Assembly: GCF_002564465.1 (NCBI RefSeq)
Contig: NZ_NUUX01000034.1
Location: 1 to 49,644 of the forward strand
Direction of reading: 5' to 3'
Length of the DNA stretch: 49,644 nucleotides
Source of the DNA: Bacillus sp. AFS088145
Lineage (GTDB): Bacteria; Bacillota; Bacilli; Bacillales; Bacillaceae_G
The notes under the pieces are model-generated. The model was not told the DNA's origin. It saw only the letters and a program-made list of their open reading frames with translations, and did not search any database. Position 1 is the first letter of the stretch; every line of letters begins with the position of its first letter. Positions 40,550-49,463 of this stretch are shown in pieces. The position numbers and the translations under genes are program-made.

Positions 40550-41695
40550 CTACACAAAATTTCTAGTAGAACTGTTACGACTAAACTTATAGATAGCAAT
40601 TAAGAAAAATGCAGCCGCAAAAACTAGAAGGATTAAAATATTTAAATATAAGCTTCCTAAACTACTTCCTTGTTGCAACTTCGTCAATGTCTCTAACGTC
40701 CATCTTTGTGGAAGAAAATCCGCAATTCTTTGTACTGATGATGGCATAATCTCGATTGGCCAGAAACAACCGGAGATCATAACAGTTGGAACAACGATTA
40801 AGTTCTGCAATGCTCCAGATGATTTTGAACTATTAGAGAACGCCACAATCATTAATGAGATCCCGACTGAGACCAAAGCAAAAAGCATCATAACAATTGC
40901 CGCTTCCCAAAATGGAATATGAATATCGATATGAAACACTTTAGTCATAAAGAGGAGCGTAATAATTACTTGGATCGTCATTACAATCATATTTACTACA
41001 ACATTTGAGAAAATATATTTTCTAGCATTAATAGGTGCTGACAAAAGTCTGTAGTAAATTCGATTTTCTTTTTCCTTTAAAATAATTTCAGAAAGATTCC
41101 CTGCAGACATTAACATAATCATAATCAAAAAGCCTAAACTATATGTCGTCATATTTTCAGATTGAGATGAATCTGATAATGTTTTTGTTGCTACCTTGAA
41201 GCTTGCATTTTGGTAGTTGGAATACATTTGATTAAATTTAGTTTGGTCTGTTTTTGCCACACTACTAATAGCTGAAACATTGTCGATATAATTGTATAAA
41301 TAAGACTTTACAAAGCTCGTAATTTGGGCACCTTTTATAGAAGATATTTGAATATGATTTGGATTACCAGAACGTACACTATCTGTAAAACCATCATGAA
41401 ACGAAATAACACAATCAAGTGATCCTGAAGCGATCTTATCATTGGCATCAGAATTGTTTATTATTTCAATACGAACGTTATCTAAGTGTTCTAAAAACTT
41501 AATCGTATCATTTGCAATATATTGATGATCCTCATTGACAATCCCAACATGAACGATTGTTTTATTGGAACCACCATAAGCTAGAAAGGAAATAAAAATA
41601 CCAATTAGAGGCACTAAAATATACATAATAATATTTTTCTTATTTTTAAAAGTAGCTCTTAAAGTATTCGAAATTAGCCAAAAAACTGTCTGCAT
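40550..41695 (-). CDS. ABC-2 type permease (LnrN-like)
   Basis: Membrane subunit of 381 residues. One helix near 20-40 is followed by a large extracytoplasmic domain (about 45-190), then five helices (IMLMSAGNLSEIILKEKENR, with the ABC-2 coupling motif EKENRIYYRLLSAP). It ends the RR-HK-ATPase-permease-permease operon. I start at the ATG after GGGAGGGG, one base past the stop of the upstream permease, which implies coupling. It is probably part of an exporter for a membrane-active compound. Confidence 0.88.
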   Translation of the reverse strand: MQTVFWLISNTLRATFKNKKNIIMYILVPLIGIFISFLAYGGSNKTIVHVGIVNEDHQYIANDTIKFLEHLDNVRIEIINNSDANDKIASGSLDCVISFHDGFTDSVRSGNPNHIQISSIKGAQITSFVKSYLYNYIDNVSAISSVAKTDQTKFNQMYSNYQNASFKVATKTLSDSSQSENMTTYSLGFLIMIMLMSAGNLSEIILKEKENRIYYRLLSAPINARKYIFSNVVVNMIVMTIQVIITLLFMTKVFHIDIHIPFWEAAIVMMLFALVSVGISLMIVAFSNSSKSSGALQNLIVVPTVMISGCFWPIEIMPSSVQRIADFLPQRWTLETLTKLQQGSSLGSLYLNILILLVFAAAFFLIAIYKFSRNSSTRNFV

Positions 41696-41696
41696 C

Positions 41697-42821
41697 CTAC
41701 AGCCCCTCCCTTCTTTGTAGAGAAATAGATGCAAGAAATAGGAATAATAAAGAAAAACCTATATTAAAGACAAGCGCCGGGATCGCAGCTGACAAGTCGT
41801 TTGCATAAATAATTTTTGTAATTGCAGTATTAACCCATGTAAGTGGTGAAAGCTGAGTAATGAATTTTAAAATCCCACTAGTATCGCCCAATTTAAAGTA
41901 AGCTCCACCAAAGAATGAAGAAAGCTGCACAACAATCATGATGATTGCTCTAGATGATGCATTTGATTTCGTTATATAACTTACAACTAACCCTAAACTA
42001 ATTGATAGAAGAACTTCCGTTAGTAAAACAATAAAGACTAATAATAGGTGACTACCCCAGTTGGCTTTAAAAAAGAATTTACTGAAATAGACAACTACAA
42101 TAATGCACAGAAAGTTAGCAACTAAACTTCCAAGTATTTTTCCTATAAAAATCTCAAACTTGGAAATAGGAGAAACAATTAATCGATCAGCAGTTTTTCT
42201 AACTCTTTCTCCTGTAATCAATTTACTTGCAGACATAGCTGCATAAAGAACAATCATAGTCGTCATTGCAATCGCGTAATAATCCATCGAGCCTGGCTGT
42301 TTATTTGATGCAATCGACGTGTCCTTAATATAATCATCATGAGAATTACCTAAAAAGACTTCTTTAACTTTAGTTGGATCGACTTTTGCAACTTCCACGC
42401 CAACATTATATTTATCTACAAAAGAAGTTAACATTCCTTGAATAACACTACCCTCAACACTGTTTCCTTCATTGATATAAAGCTTAATTCCGTTATCTTG
42501 AATAGAAATATAGCCATCATAATGATTTCGTTTAACTTCATTCTCGCCATTTGTATTACTCGCAGCTTTTTTAAAATGAATTCCAGACTTTTTCGTACTT
42601 TTAATTAATTCGTTAAAATACTGCGAAAACTCACCAGTTGTTGATTGATCTTTATATAAAACATGCACATCTTTAACCGGGACTGATGTTGAAAAAGCAT
42701 TTGAAAGTGAAGTACCTAAGACAAGCATTAAAATGATTGGAAATGCTAACATAAAAAATAAGTTCCTTACATCTCGAAAGTCACGCTTAATTTCCATGAA
42801 AGCAATATTAAAAATATTCAA
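41697..42821 (-). CDS. ABC-2 type permease (LnrM-like)
   Basis: Membrane subunit of 374 residues with the same layout as its neighbour: AFMEIKRDFRDVRNLFFMLA before helix 1, an outside domain to about 190, then a helical half containing KLITGERVRKTADRLIVSPI, the ATPase-coupling segment. It presumably forms a heterodimer with the LnrN-like protein. The ATPase gene is 36 bp upstream. Confidence 0.88.
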   Translation of the reverse strand: MNIFNIAFMEIKRDFRDVRNLFFMLAFPIILMLVLGTSLSNAFSTSVPVKDVHVLYKDQSTTGEFSQYFNELIKSTKKSGIHFKKAASNTNGENEVKRNHYDGYISIQDNGIKLYINEGNSVEGSVIQGMLTSFVDKYNVGVEVAKVDPTKVKEVFLGNSHDDYIKDTSIASNKQPGSMDYYAIAMTTMIVLYAAMSASKLITGERVRKTADRLIVSPISKFEIFIGKILGSLVANFLCIIVVVYFSKFFFKANWGSHLLLVFIVLLTEVLLSISLGLVVSYITKSNASSRAIIMIVVQLSSFFGGAYFKLGDTSGILKFITQLSPLTWVNTAITKIIYANDLSAAIPALVFNIGFSLLFLFLASISLQRREGL

Positions 42822-42857
42822 GCTAATTGCCTCCTTATAAAATAATTTTCCATAAAG

Positions 42858-43793
42858 TTAATCACGTAAATTTCGACCTGTTAATGTAAGGAAAACAGTT
42901 TCCAAGTTAGGCGCATTTTCCTGTAATGAACTGATTTCGATTTCATTATTAATAAAATGTTGAATGATTTTATTTAAATTATTCACACCATTATCTGAAG
43001 TAATCGTAATAACATTATCTAAAATATGAACATTCTCAACGCCATTAATCGCTTTAAGCTCCGTAACATCAATATTTTCAGCCGTTTTAACTTCAATTCG
43101 AATATCCTTTGTATTCGTAATAATCGATTTAAGCTGTTCCTTTGTTCCTTCAGCGATGATTTTTCCATGGTCAATAATCGAAATACGTGAGCATATTTCT
43201 TCAACTTCTTCCATGTAATGGCTCGTATAAATGATTGTACAGCCCATTTCATTAAGCTTACGTACACTATTAAGAATATAGTTTCGTGAATGTGGATCAA
43301 TCCCAACAGTTGGTTCATCCATAATAATCAATTTAGGTCGGTGTGCAATTGCACACGCAATATTTAACCTTCTCTTCATTCCACCGGAGAAATTTTTTGG
43401 ATATTCCTTAAATTTATCTTCTAACCCTACAAATTGTAAGGCTTCTTCTACTCTTTCATTTAATTCCGAACCTCTTAAACCATATAGTCCAGCGAAAAAT
43501 CTAACATTTTCATAGGCAGTTAAATCTTCATAAATAGCTAAGTCCTGAGGTACCATTCCAATATTCATTTTTGCGAACTTACTATTCTTCTTATTGTTTT
43601 TACCTAGGATTTCTACAGTACCTTGATTACTTCGAAGTAGCCCTGAAATAATATTAATTGTCGTACTTTTTCCCGCTCCATTTGCTCCAAGAAATCCGAA
43701 AATTTCTCCTTCTTCAATTGATAAAGACATATTATCTACTGCTAAAAAATCCCCGAACTTTTTAGTTAAATTTTTTATCTCTAAAACTTTCAT
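42858..43793 (-). CDS. ABC transporter ATP-binding protein (LnrL/DrrA-like)
   Basis: ATPase of 311 residues. Walker A is GANGAGKSTT (near 35-44), Q-loop GMVPQDLAIYEDLTA, signature FSGGMKRRLNIA, Walker B LIIMDEPTVGIDP and H-loop YTSHYMEEVE. The DrrA-type C-terminal domain of about 90 residues ends APNLETVFLTLTGRNLRD. It powers export by the two downstream permeases. A promoter-like TATAAT and a large inverted repeat lie before it, so it may be transcribed separately from the kinase. Confidence 0.93.
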   Translation of the reverse strand: MKVLEIKNLTKKFGDFLAVDNMSLSIEEGEIFGFLGANGAGKSTTINIISGLLRSNQGTVEILGKNNKKNSKFAKMNIGMVPQDLAIYEDLTAYENVRFFAGLYGLRGSELNERVEEALQFVGLEDKFKEYPKNFSGGMKRRLNIACAIAHRPKLIIMDEPTVGIDPHSRNYILNSVRKLNEMGCTIIYTSHYMEEVEEICSRISIIDHGKIIAEGTKEQLKSIITNTKDIRIEVKTAENIDVTELKAINGVENVHILDNVITITSDNGVNNLNKIIQHFINNEIEISSLQENAPNLETVFLTLTGRNLRD

Positions 43794-43825
43794 CCTCTCA
43801 CCTCTTAAGCTTTGTGTATGATGCT

Positions 43826-43831
43826 ATTATA
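43826..43831 (-). promoter_or_regulatory. -10 hexamer of the ABC genes
   Basis: Minus-strand TATAAT, 33 bp before the ATPase start. No clear -35; the place for it is inside the large palindrome, suggesting an activated promoter. Confidence 0.5.
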
Positions 43832-43834
43832 AGC

Positions 43835-43874
43835 AAAAGGGTGAACTAATATCAGTGTATTAGTTCACCCTTTT
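43835..43874 (-). promoter_or_regulatory. Large palindrome between kinase and ABC genes
   Basis: Perfect 16-bp arms AAAAGGGTGAACTAAT and ATTAGTTCACCCTTTT with an 8-base spacer, just upstream of a TATAAT. It may be a terminator for the two-component genes (T4 follows), or the binding site of the NarL-type regulator encoded upstream, or both. Confidence 0.7.
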
Positions 43875-43952
43875 CACATGAGAATATTCATGTTTTTATT
43901 TAGGCAAAATCATGATGGACTTAATAGAAATTCATATCACATGATGAAATTA

Positions 43953-45053
43953 TTAGATTGGAAGCAAAGTTGTAACTGAAAAACCATCATGACCATCCAC
44001 TATTATTTTCCCGTTTATAGCCGCTGTTCTCTCTTCCATCCCAATGATGCCTAAACCTTTTTTAATTTTCACTTTCCCTTTACCATTGTCTTTTACATTT
44101 ATTTTTATCATTTTATTCATGACATGTATTTCAATCGAAACCTCTGTAGCATTTGCATATTTCATCGTATTTGTTAAAGCCTCAACTACATTTTCTTGAA
44201 TTACTTTCCATTGAATTGGCGTAATAAGGTCGAGATTTCCTTTATAGACAAACAATGTTTTTAAATCATGCTTAGCAAAAAATTCATCTATGAATAATTT
44301 CATATGATGAATTCCCATTTGTTCAGTTGGAGGCTTCATATTTTTTAAAGTAAGTCTTATGTTTTCAATTCCGTCCTTTGAAATATTAATCGCATTTTGA
44401 AGCAATTCTAATGCTTTATCGTGATTAGTACTCATTAAATGTTTAGCTGCTTCCATTTGATATAGTGCACCTGTCATTGAATGCCCTATTTTATCATGTA
44501 TTTCTTGAGAAATACGATTTCGTTCCTGCAATTTAAAGGTATATTCCGATTGCTCAATAAACTCATTATGGTTATTTATCTTTTTTGACAGCTTTTGAAT
44601 CGTTCTCCTCATTTTGTCAATTTGATCTTCTTTAAACCGTAATCTGGTGTTATACAAATTAACAAGCGAAAAAACAATAAAACTAAATAATGAAATTAAT
44701 CCATAAATAGGCTGTAAAGAATTAGATAAGTAGAAAATTGGAAGTAGTGCAAGAAAACAACCAATCCATTTTTTCGAAGTAAAAAAAGAAACAAGCTCTA
44801 AGATTGACATTGGCAGTAGTAAAAGAAATAATGGCTGAATCTTTAAATTGGAATAGACAATTAAACAAATTGATAAGATTAGTAAAAATTTTATCAACGA
44901 CCTATTTTTTATTAAATACAGACTAATATTTAAACAAAAATAAACAAGTAATCCAAAAAGTACCCAAGAGAAATTAGGAATTTCTTTTTGAATATAAATT
45001 AGAGCTATATACAAGATAACAGAAAGCTTATTTAAAATAATCCAACGCTCCAT
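43953..45053 (-). CDS. Sensor histidine kinase (HisKA_3, LnrJ/YvfT-like)
   Basis: Membrane kinase of 366 residues. About five helices cover residues 10-130 with almost no outside loop, so it senses at or in the membrane. A coiled linker follows. The phosphorylation motif is RISQEIHDKIGHSMTGAL (His near 185) and the ATPase part has VVEALTNTMKYANATEV and DNGKGKVKIKKGLGIIGMEER. It is co-encoded with the response regulator 16 bp upstream. The likely signal is a membrane-active compound exported by the ABC system. Confidence 0.9.
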   Translation of the reverse strand: MERWIILNKLSVILYIALIYIQKEIPNFSWVLFGLLVYFCLNISLYLIKNRSLIKFLLILSICLIVYSNLKIQPLFLLLLPMSILELVSFFTSKKWIGCFLALLPIFYLSNSLQPIYGLISLFSFIVFSLVNLYNTRLRFKEDQIDKMRRTIQKLSKKINNHNEFIEQSEYTFKLQERNRISQEIHDKIGHSMTGALYQMEAAKHLMSTNHDKALELLQNAINISKDGIENIRLTLKNMKPPTEQMGIHHMKLFIDEFFAKHDLKTLFVYKGNLDLITPIQWKVIQENVVEALTNTMKYANATEVSIEIHVMNKMIKINVKDNGKGKVKIKKGLGIIGMEERTAAINGKIIVDGHDGFSVTTLLPI

Positions 45054-45069
45054 ATGTAACTCCTTCGCG

Positions 45070-45711
45070 TTAGTCTACTTTCCCAGTAATATAGAAAATA
45101 GCAATTTGTGTACGATGTTCTAGCCCAGTTTTTCCGAGAATTGAAGTAATATAATTAGCAACTGTTCCTTCAGAAATATAAATTTGCTTAGAAATTTCCT
45201 TATTCGAAAACCCTTTTGCGATTAAAGCCATTACATCTAACTCTCTTTGAGTAAACAAACTCGTATCTATTTTCGTATCTGCCGTCTTCGCATTGCTTGC
45301 TAAATTCGTTCTAATTTTATCCAGTACTAAATCTTGCATGATTGTATTTCCATGATAAACACTTTTGATTGCTTCTCGAATTCGTTCTGGATCATTATTT
45401 TTTAATAAATAGCCCTTTGCGCCATTTTTAACAGCATCAATAATATACTCGTCATCATCAAAAGTCGTTAAAATAAGTGGCTTTGTGTTAGTTTGCTCGG
45501 AAATATGCTTCGTAGCTTCTACACCATTCATATTTGGCATTCGAACATCTAAAAGTGCAACATCTACTTCATTATTTTGACAATATTCTAACGCTTCATT
45601 CCCATCATTTACGGTTTCTAATACTTCAAACTCTTCATAAGAACTCAATATGATTTTAAGCCCTTCTCTAATAAATGAATTATCATCAGCAATAATTAAT
45701 TTTATTTTCAT
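45070..45711 (-). CDS. NarL/LuxR-family response regulator (LnrK/YvfU-like)
   Basis: Regulator of 213 residues. The receiver domain has IIADDNSFIREGL (acidic pocket), the phospho-acceptor Asp55 in VALLDVRMPN, and the conserved Lys in KNGAKGYLLK. The C-terminal LuxR helix-turn-helix is FTQRELDVMALIAKGFSNKE followed by ISKQIYISEGTVANYITSIL. It is the first gene of the operon; no strong ribosome-binding site is visible before the ATG. It likely activates the ABC genes. Confidence 0.92.
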   Translation of the reverse strand: MKIKLIIADDNSFIREGLKIILSSYEEFEVLETVNDGNEALEYCQNNEVDVALLDVRMPNMNGVEATKHISEQTNTKPLILTTFDDDEYIIDAVKNGAKGYLLKNNDPERIREAIKSVYHGNTIMQDLVLDKIRTNLASNAKTADTKIDTSLFTQRELDVMALIAKGFSNKEISKQIYISEGTVANYITSILGKTGLEHRTQIAIFYITGKVD

Positions 45712-45873
45712 TTGAATAGAGGGAGAAAATTTCTACCTCGTTTTCACATCCTTTATTCCACGAATTATATTTCCATTATATACCACTACTGATTAAATAC
45801 CATGAGAAGAAAAAGATTTATTGATTTCACAAACAAATCACTTAATTACATAATTTTTTTGTTTTACGAAGCC

Positions 45874-45902
45874 TTGACGTATTCAATAAAAAGGTAAACA
45901 AT
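45874..45902 (+). promoter_or_regulatory. Candidate plus-strand promoter
   Basis: TTGACG, 17-base spacer, AACAAT (4 of 6). The Rex-like operator begins about 10 bases after the expected start of transcription. It points to the small secreted protein gene at 46255. Confidence 0.4.
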
Positions 45903-45918
45903 ACAAACGAACTATCAT

Positions 45919-45938
45919 TTTGTGATTATTTTCACAAA
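45919..45938 (+). promoter_or_regulatory. Rex-type operator
   Basis: TTTGTGA-TTATTT-TCACAAA: perfect 7-bp arms and the 6-base spacing of the Rex consensus TTGTGAAW4TTCACAA. Rex represses fermentation and respiration genes when the NADH/NAD ratio is low. Confidence 0.6.
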
Positions 45939-46254
45939 TTATTCAATAGTTAAAGTAAAATATCTCAAAAAATTTAGTAAAATTTAATTGAGCGCTCTGT
46001 TAAATTTTAAAAAATATTTACCATTTAACTTCTTTGTTTATACTTCTAATGTCTTCAAAAAAGTTACAAATAGGTTAACACCTTAATTAACGCCGGCAAA
46101 ATGAAAAGTTAACTTCTTCCCTTATTAAGTTAGTTAAAAATCACTTATAAAAATAGTGGATTCAAGATTATGATAAATGAAAAAACTTATTACTTTAAAC
46201 AGATTGATGCAAAGCCATATATACAAACAAATTATGAAAGTAGGGAGTTTGATT

Positions 46255-46500
46255 ATGAAAAAAATAGTAAGTATACTAGTCTTTTTTAGTATCTTAATTT
46301 CAGTAACCTCAATAAATGCACAAGAAATTCCAACTGATGAGACAAATCAAGAAGCTTTTGTAATACCTGTACATCAAGAAGAAATTGATAGAGAAGAACA
46401 ACAACAATTGGAACAACAAAAAAGTAAAGGAAGAACTCCATTGTATGAGTATAAAACTCAACTAGTAGGAACTCAAATAGCAAAACTATATGAGAATTGA
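46255..46500 (+). CDS. Small secreted protein of unknown function
   Basis: Protein of 81 residues: a signal peptide (MKKIVSILVFFSILISVTSI, cleavage near NAQ-E) and a mature part of about 58 residues rich in Glu and Gln (HQEEIDREEQQQLEQQKSKG), ending YKTQLVGTQIAKLYEN. No cysteines. I use the ATG 7 bases after AGGGAG; the longer upstream reading lacks a ribosome-binding site and would bury the signal peptide. Not recognised by family. Confidence 0.7.
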   Translation: MKKIVSILVFFSILISVTSINAQEIPTDETNQEAFVIPVHQEEIDREEQQQLEQQKSKGRTPLYEYKTQLVGTQIAKLYEN

Positions 46501-46565
46501 ACAAAATAACTTAACTACTTAGTCGCTTTACTAGGACCTGCTATCCTTCAAAAATTATATTAAAA

Positions 46566-46594
46566 AAATCCCCAAGCATATGCAAAAGGGATTT
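46566..46594 (-). terminator. Weak hairpin after the oxidoreductase gene
   Basis: AAATCCC and GGGATTT arms with GCATATGC in the loop; T7 on the minus strand. Confidence 0.6.
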
Positions 46595-46602
46595 AGGTAA
46601 CA

Positions 46603-47589
46603 TTACTTATTTTCAATTAATACTTTACCATATTGTACTTCATTATTTTCAAAGTAATCATGAGCGTCCTTCACTTGATCAAATGTAAAAGTTTTTGGAT
46701 TGATCAACGGTTTTAGCTTTCCTTCTTCAACTAAAGTAGCAATTTTATTTAAAATAGCACTATGTTCTTTACGCCCTTTCTCAGTTTTTTGAGTAAGCAG
46801 AATAAAAATTACATGTAAAGATAAAGATTTGTTATGTAGAAGTGTTAAATCATGCGTCGATCGTGCTGCGATTGCTAAAACAGTACCTATTTGCTTAACT
46901 GCAATAAATGATTTATCTAGGTTTTCTTTACCGACAGTATCAAAAACAAGATCAAAGCCCTGCCCATCCGTTAGGCGGTTAACATATTCTTGGACGGTCT
47001 CTTCCTTGTAATGAATGACATGGTCTGCACCTAGATTTTTAACTAAATCAGCCTTTTCTTTCGATGAAACAGTTGTCGTAACAGTAGCTCCAAAAGCTTT
47101 CGCCAACTGGATAGCTAGATGACCAACACCACCTGTCCCGCCATGAATTAAAATATGATCACCTTGTTTTAAATTACCTCTTTCAAAAAGTGCCTCCCAT
47201 GCAGTAATAGCTGTTAATGGTAAACTTGCCGCTTCTTGAACTGGTAAATTTTTTGGAGCTTTAGCAATTACTGATTCTTCTATTAAAAAATAATCGGAAA
47301 GAGTACCAGTAAAGACATTCAAACCGAAAACAAAGTCACCAACTGAAAAACGTGAAACATTTTCACCAACTTCAACAACTTCACCTGAAAAATCACTATG
47401 TAAAATCATTGGAAAATTAGGATGGAACGCATTTGGTACAATCCCTTTTCTAATCTTTGTATCAATCGGATTGATACTAGTCGCAGAAACCTTAACTAAA
47501 ACTTGATGACCAGATGGCTTCGGTATTGAAAGTTCAACATTTTTAAACTCAGAGCTATCTCCATATTGATGAATGACAATTGCTTTCAT
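46603..47589 (-). CDS. Zinc-less medium-chain oxidoreductase (quinone oxidoreductase-like)
   Basis: NADP-dependent MDR-family reductase of 328 residues. KAIVIHQYGDSSEFKNVELS is the usual opening, SINPIDTKIRKG and LHSDFSGEVVEVGENV belong to the catalytic domain, and HGGTGGVGHLAIQLAKAFGA (near 148-167) binds the cofactor. It lacks the structural-zinc cysteines of alcohol dehydrogenases. The substrate may be a quinone or enone. AGGAGG lies 6 bases before the chosen ATG. Confidence 0.88.
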   Translation of the reverse strand: MKAIVIHQYGDSSEFKNVELSIPKPSGHQVLVKVSATSINPIDTKIRKGIVPNAFHPNFPMILHSDFSGEVVEVGENVSRFSVGDFVFGLNVFTGTLSDYFLIEESVIAKAPKNLPVQEAASLPLTAITAWEALFERGNLKQGDHILIHGGTGGVGHLAIQLAKAFGATVTTTVSSKEKADLVKNLGADHVIHYKEETVQEYVNRLTDGQGFDLVFDTVGKENLDKSFIAVKQIGTVLAIAARSTHDLTLLHNKSLSLHVIFILLTQKTEKGRKEHSAILNKIATLVEEGKLKPLINPKTFTFDQVKDAHDYFENNEVQYGKVLIENK

Positions 47590-47792
47590 AATAGGCCTCC
47601 TATGCAAAATAGAAAATATTATTAAGTCATTTTAGCATACATCAAATCGAAAAAAATACAATTTCAACTTCAAATCGAATCATATGGTTTTGATTATAAT
47701 GGTTAAAAATTTATAATTTATATTGTTTTTTCACATTGTTTCAGTATAATCAATATAAATCTTTTAATCTTAATTCATGGAGGAAAATGACT

Positions 47793-48092
47793 ATGGTAAA
47801 CAAATTAGAGGAATTAAATGAGAGAAATACGTTAAACCATAGAAATATTGTAAAGTATGTAAAACACGTCTTTGATGAGTTAGACTTAAAAGTTAGAAGA
47901 TTTCGTGAAGAAACAGCAATCAAGGCAGCTCATCATGCAAAACCAGATTTAGAAGAAGAGAAATTATTTTATAACAATATTCACCATATGAAGTCGTTAC
48001 TAATTGACGTATTAGAACGTACTACTGAAGATCTTGAACATATGGGAGATAAAAACTGGAATAAAAACTTTAAAGACGGCGTAAACGCATAA
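47793..48092 (+). CDS. Unknown helical protein
   Basis: Soluble, charged, all-helical protein of 99 residues, with no signal peptide: MVNKLEELNERNTLNHRNIV, DLKVRRFREETAIKAAHHAK and a C-terminal LERTTEDLEHMGDKNWNKNF. I do not recognise the family. I start at the ATG 9 bases after GGAGG; an ATG two codons upstream is only 4 bases from that site. A strong terminator follows. Confidence 0.65.
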   Translation: MVNKLEELNERNTLNHRNIVKYVKHVFDELDLKVRRFREETAIKAAHHAKPDLEEEKLFYNNIHHMKSLLIDVLERTTEDLEHMGDKNWNKNFKDGVNA

Positions 48093-48127
48093 TTTTAAAT
48101 ATTAACGAACGTATTTTCTCTATAAAT

Positions 48128-48163
48128 AAGGATAGGAGGGTATTTAAACCTTCCTATCCTTTT
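48128..48163. terminator. Terminator between the unknown gene and tetR
   Basis: AAGGATAGGA-G-GGT pairs with ACC-T-TCCTATCCTT; T4 follows on plus. The convergent tetR gene ends 4 bp away. Confidence 0.85.
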
Positions 48164-48165
48164 AA

Positions 48166-48732
48166 TTATTGTTGTCGATCCAAATTTCTTACATAATGCT
48201 TCAATACAAAAAGTACACTTTCATCAATTGGAATATTTATACCAAATCCATCACTTTTTTCGAGCGAAACAAAACCATGTAACAAACTTCTTAAACCTCT
48301 TACCGCATGAATAAGTTCAATGTCCGTTAGATTATACGGTTTCAATAATGCATAGATTAAGTTCAATATTTTATTCCCAGTTAACCGATACTCATCACCT
48401 GACGTTTTAGACAAAGATAAGGTAGCTTTATATAAACCAGGATGGGTTCTAGCATAATCAAGATAAGCAAAAGCTAATGCAAAAATTGCTTTCTCATTAT
48501 TTTTACCTTCAACTGATTCACGAAGTTTTTCATAAAGTTGTGTAATTCCATGTAATGCAACACTATTTTTTAGTTCATCCAAATTCTTAATATGGTTATA
48601 AATCGATGGTGGTTGAATCGTTAGCTTCTTTGCAAGATAACTAATCGTTAAAGCCTCCCACCCTTCTGTATCGACAATTTTAATTGAAGTATTCAGTAAT
48701 TGATTAAAATTCAATCCAATTCTTGGTGACAT
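48166..48732 (-). CDS. TetR/AcrR family regulator
   Basis: Regulator of 188 residues. The helix-turn-helix is at about 10-55, with KIVDTEGWEALTISYLAKKL and IQPPSIYNHIKNLDELKN. The C-terminal ligand domain holds ALAFAYLDYARTHPGLYKA and HAVRGLRSLLHGFVSLE, as in the WHG subgroup. AAGGGGAA precedes the ATG. It follows the MBL-hydrolase gene by 17 bp and probably represses the pair through the palindrome upstream. Confidence 0.9.
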   Translation of the reverse strand: MSPRIGLNFNQLLNTSIKIVDTEGWEALTISYLAKKLTIQPPSIYNHIKNLDELKNSVALHGITQLYEKLRESVEGKNNEKAIFALAFAYLDYARTHPGLYKATLSLSKTSGDEYRLTGNKILNLIYALLKPYNLTDIELIHAVRGLRSLLHGFVSLEKSDGFGINIPIDESVLFVLKHYVRNLDRQQ

Positions 48733-48749
48733 GACGAATTCCCCTTCAC

Positions 48750-49442
48750 TTACTGCTTTTTAAGAGCACGGTCAATTGCTTCTTGTGGATGACTTAACAT
48801 CGTACCATGACCGACTGCTAATAATGTAGGTTTTAATTCACTAATTTTCTTAGCACTATTTAAAGCAGCAGCTTTATTCCATGTTGCCATTGATGGAAAA
48901 GGAAATAAAATTCTTAATTGACCAGAGATCGCAAAACCACCTCTTAATGAAAAAGCATCACCAGCGATAATGGCATTTGTACGTTGATCTAAAAATGCCA
49001 TTGAACCTGGTGTATGACCGGGAACCTCAATTGCTATTAAAGACCCAATAGTGTCTCCTTCCTGTAGTAACCGATCCGGTATGGTTTGGATATTTTTAGG
49101 AACGCCGCCTTTTATCGGAGTATTTGGCTCACTAGCTTCTAAACTAGTGTCTCCTTTTAATAATTTTGCATCCCTTTTTGAAATGGAGACGACTGCATCA
49201 GGAAGTAGTGATTTTAATTGATCAAGCGCTCCAACATGGTCGCCATGCGCATGCGTTAAAACGATATTTGTAATTTTTTTGCCTATTTGATTAGCTGCTT
49301 CAATAATTCTAGTCGCACTAAAGGAAAGCGCTGTATCAATTAGCGTAAGTTCGTTTTCTTCTTCAACTAAAAAACAATTTACAGGAAAGAAATTGGGTAA
49401 AAAGCTCAACTCATAAAGATAATTATTTTTCGTAATCTTCAT
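48750..49442 (-). CDS. MBL-fold metallo-hydrolase
   Basis: Metallo-beta-lactamase-fold protein of 230 residues. The di-metal site is LTHAHGDHVGALDQL (H-x-H-x-D-H) near 60-74, with VPGHTPGSMAFLD, IIAGDAFSLRGG and the last His in LLAVGHGTM. Relatives include lactonases, glyoxalase II-like thioesterases and hydrolases of unknown substrate. TAGGAGGG precedes the ATG. It is first in a two-gene unit with a TetR regulator. Confidence 0.88.
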   Translation of the reverse strand: MKITKNNYLYELSFLPNFFPVNCFLVEEENELTLIDTALSFSATRIIEAANQIGKKITNIVLTHAHGDHVGALDQLKSLLPDAVVSISKRDAKLLKGDTSLEASEPNTPIKGGVPKNIQTIPDRLLQEGDTIGSLIAIEVPGHTPGSMAFLDQRTNAIIAGDAFSLRGGFAISGQLRILFPFPSMATWNKAAALNSAKKISELKPTLLAVGHGTMLSHPQEAIDRALKKQ

Positions 49443-49463
49443 TTTATACCCTCCTAATAATAA

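Larger units (their letters stand above)
45712..46254. other. Intergenic region with promoter and Rex-type operator
   Basis: 543 bp, very AT-rich, between divergent genes. It contains TTGACG/AACAAT at 45874-45902 with a perfect Rex-like palindrome at 45919-45938. An AAAATTTAA/TTAAATTTT hairpin with GAGCGCTC in its loop lies near 45980-46012. I see no further gene. Confidence 0.6.

Noticed and set aside
46177-46254. Longer N-terminus for the small secreted protein
   Set aside because: The upstream start lacks a ribosome-binding site and would place 26 charged and polar residues before the signal peptide.
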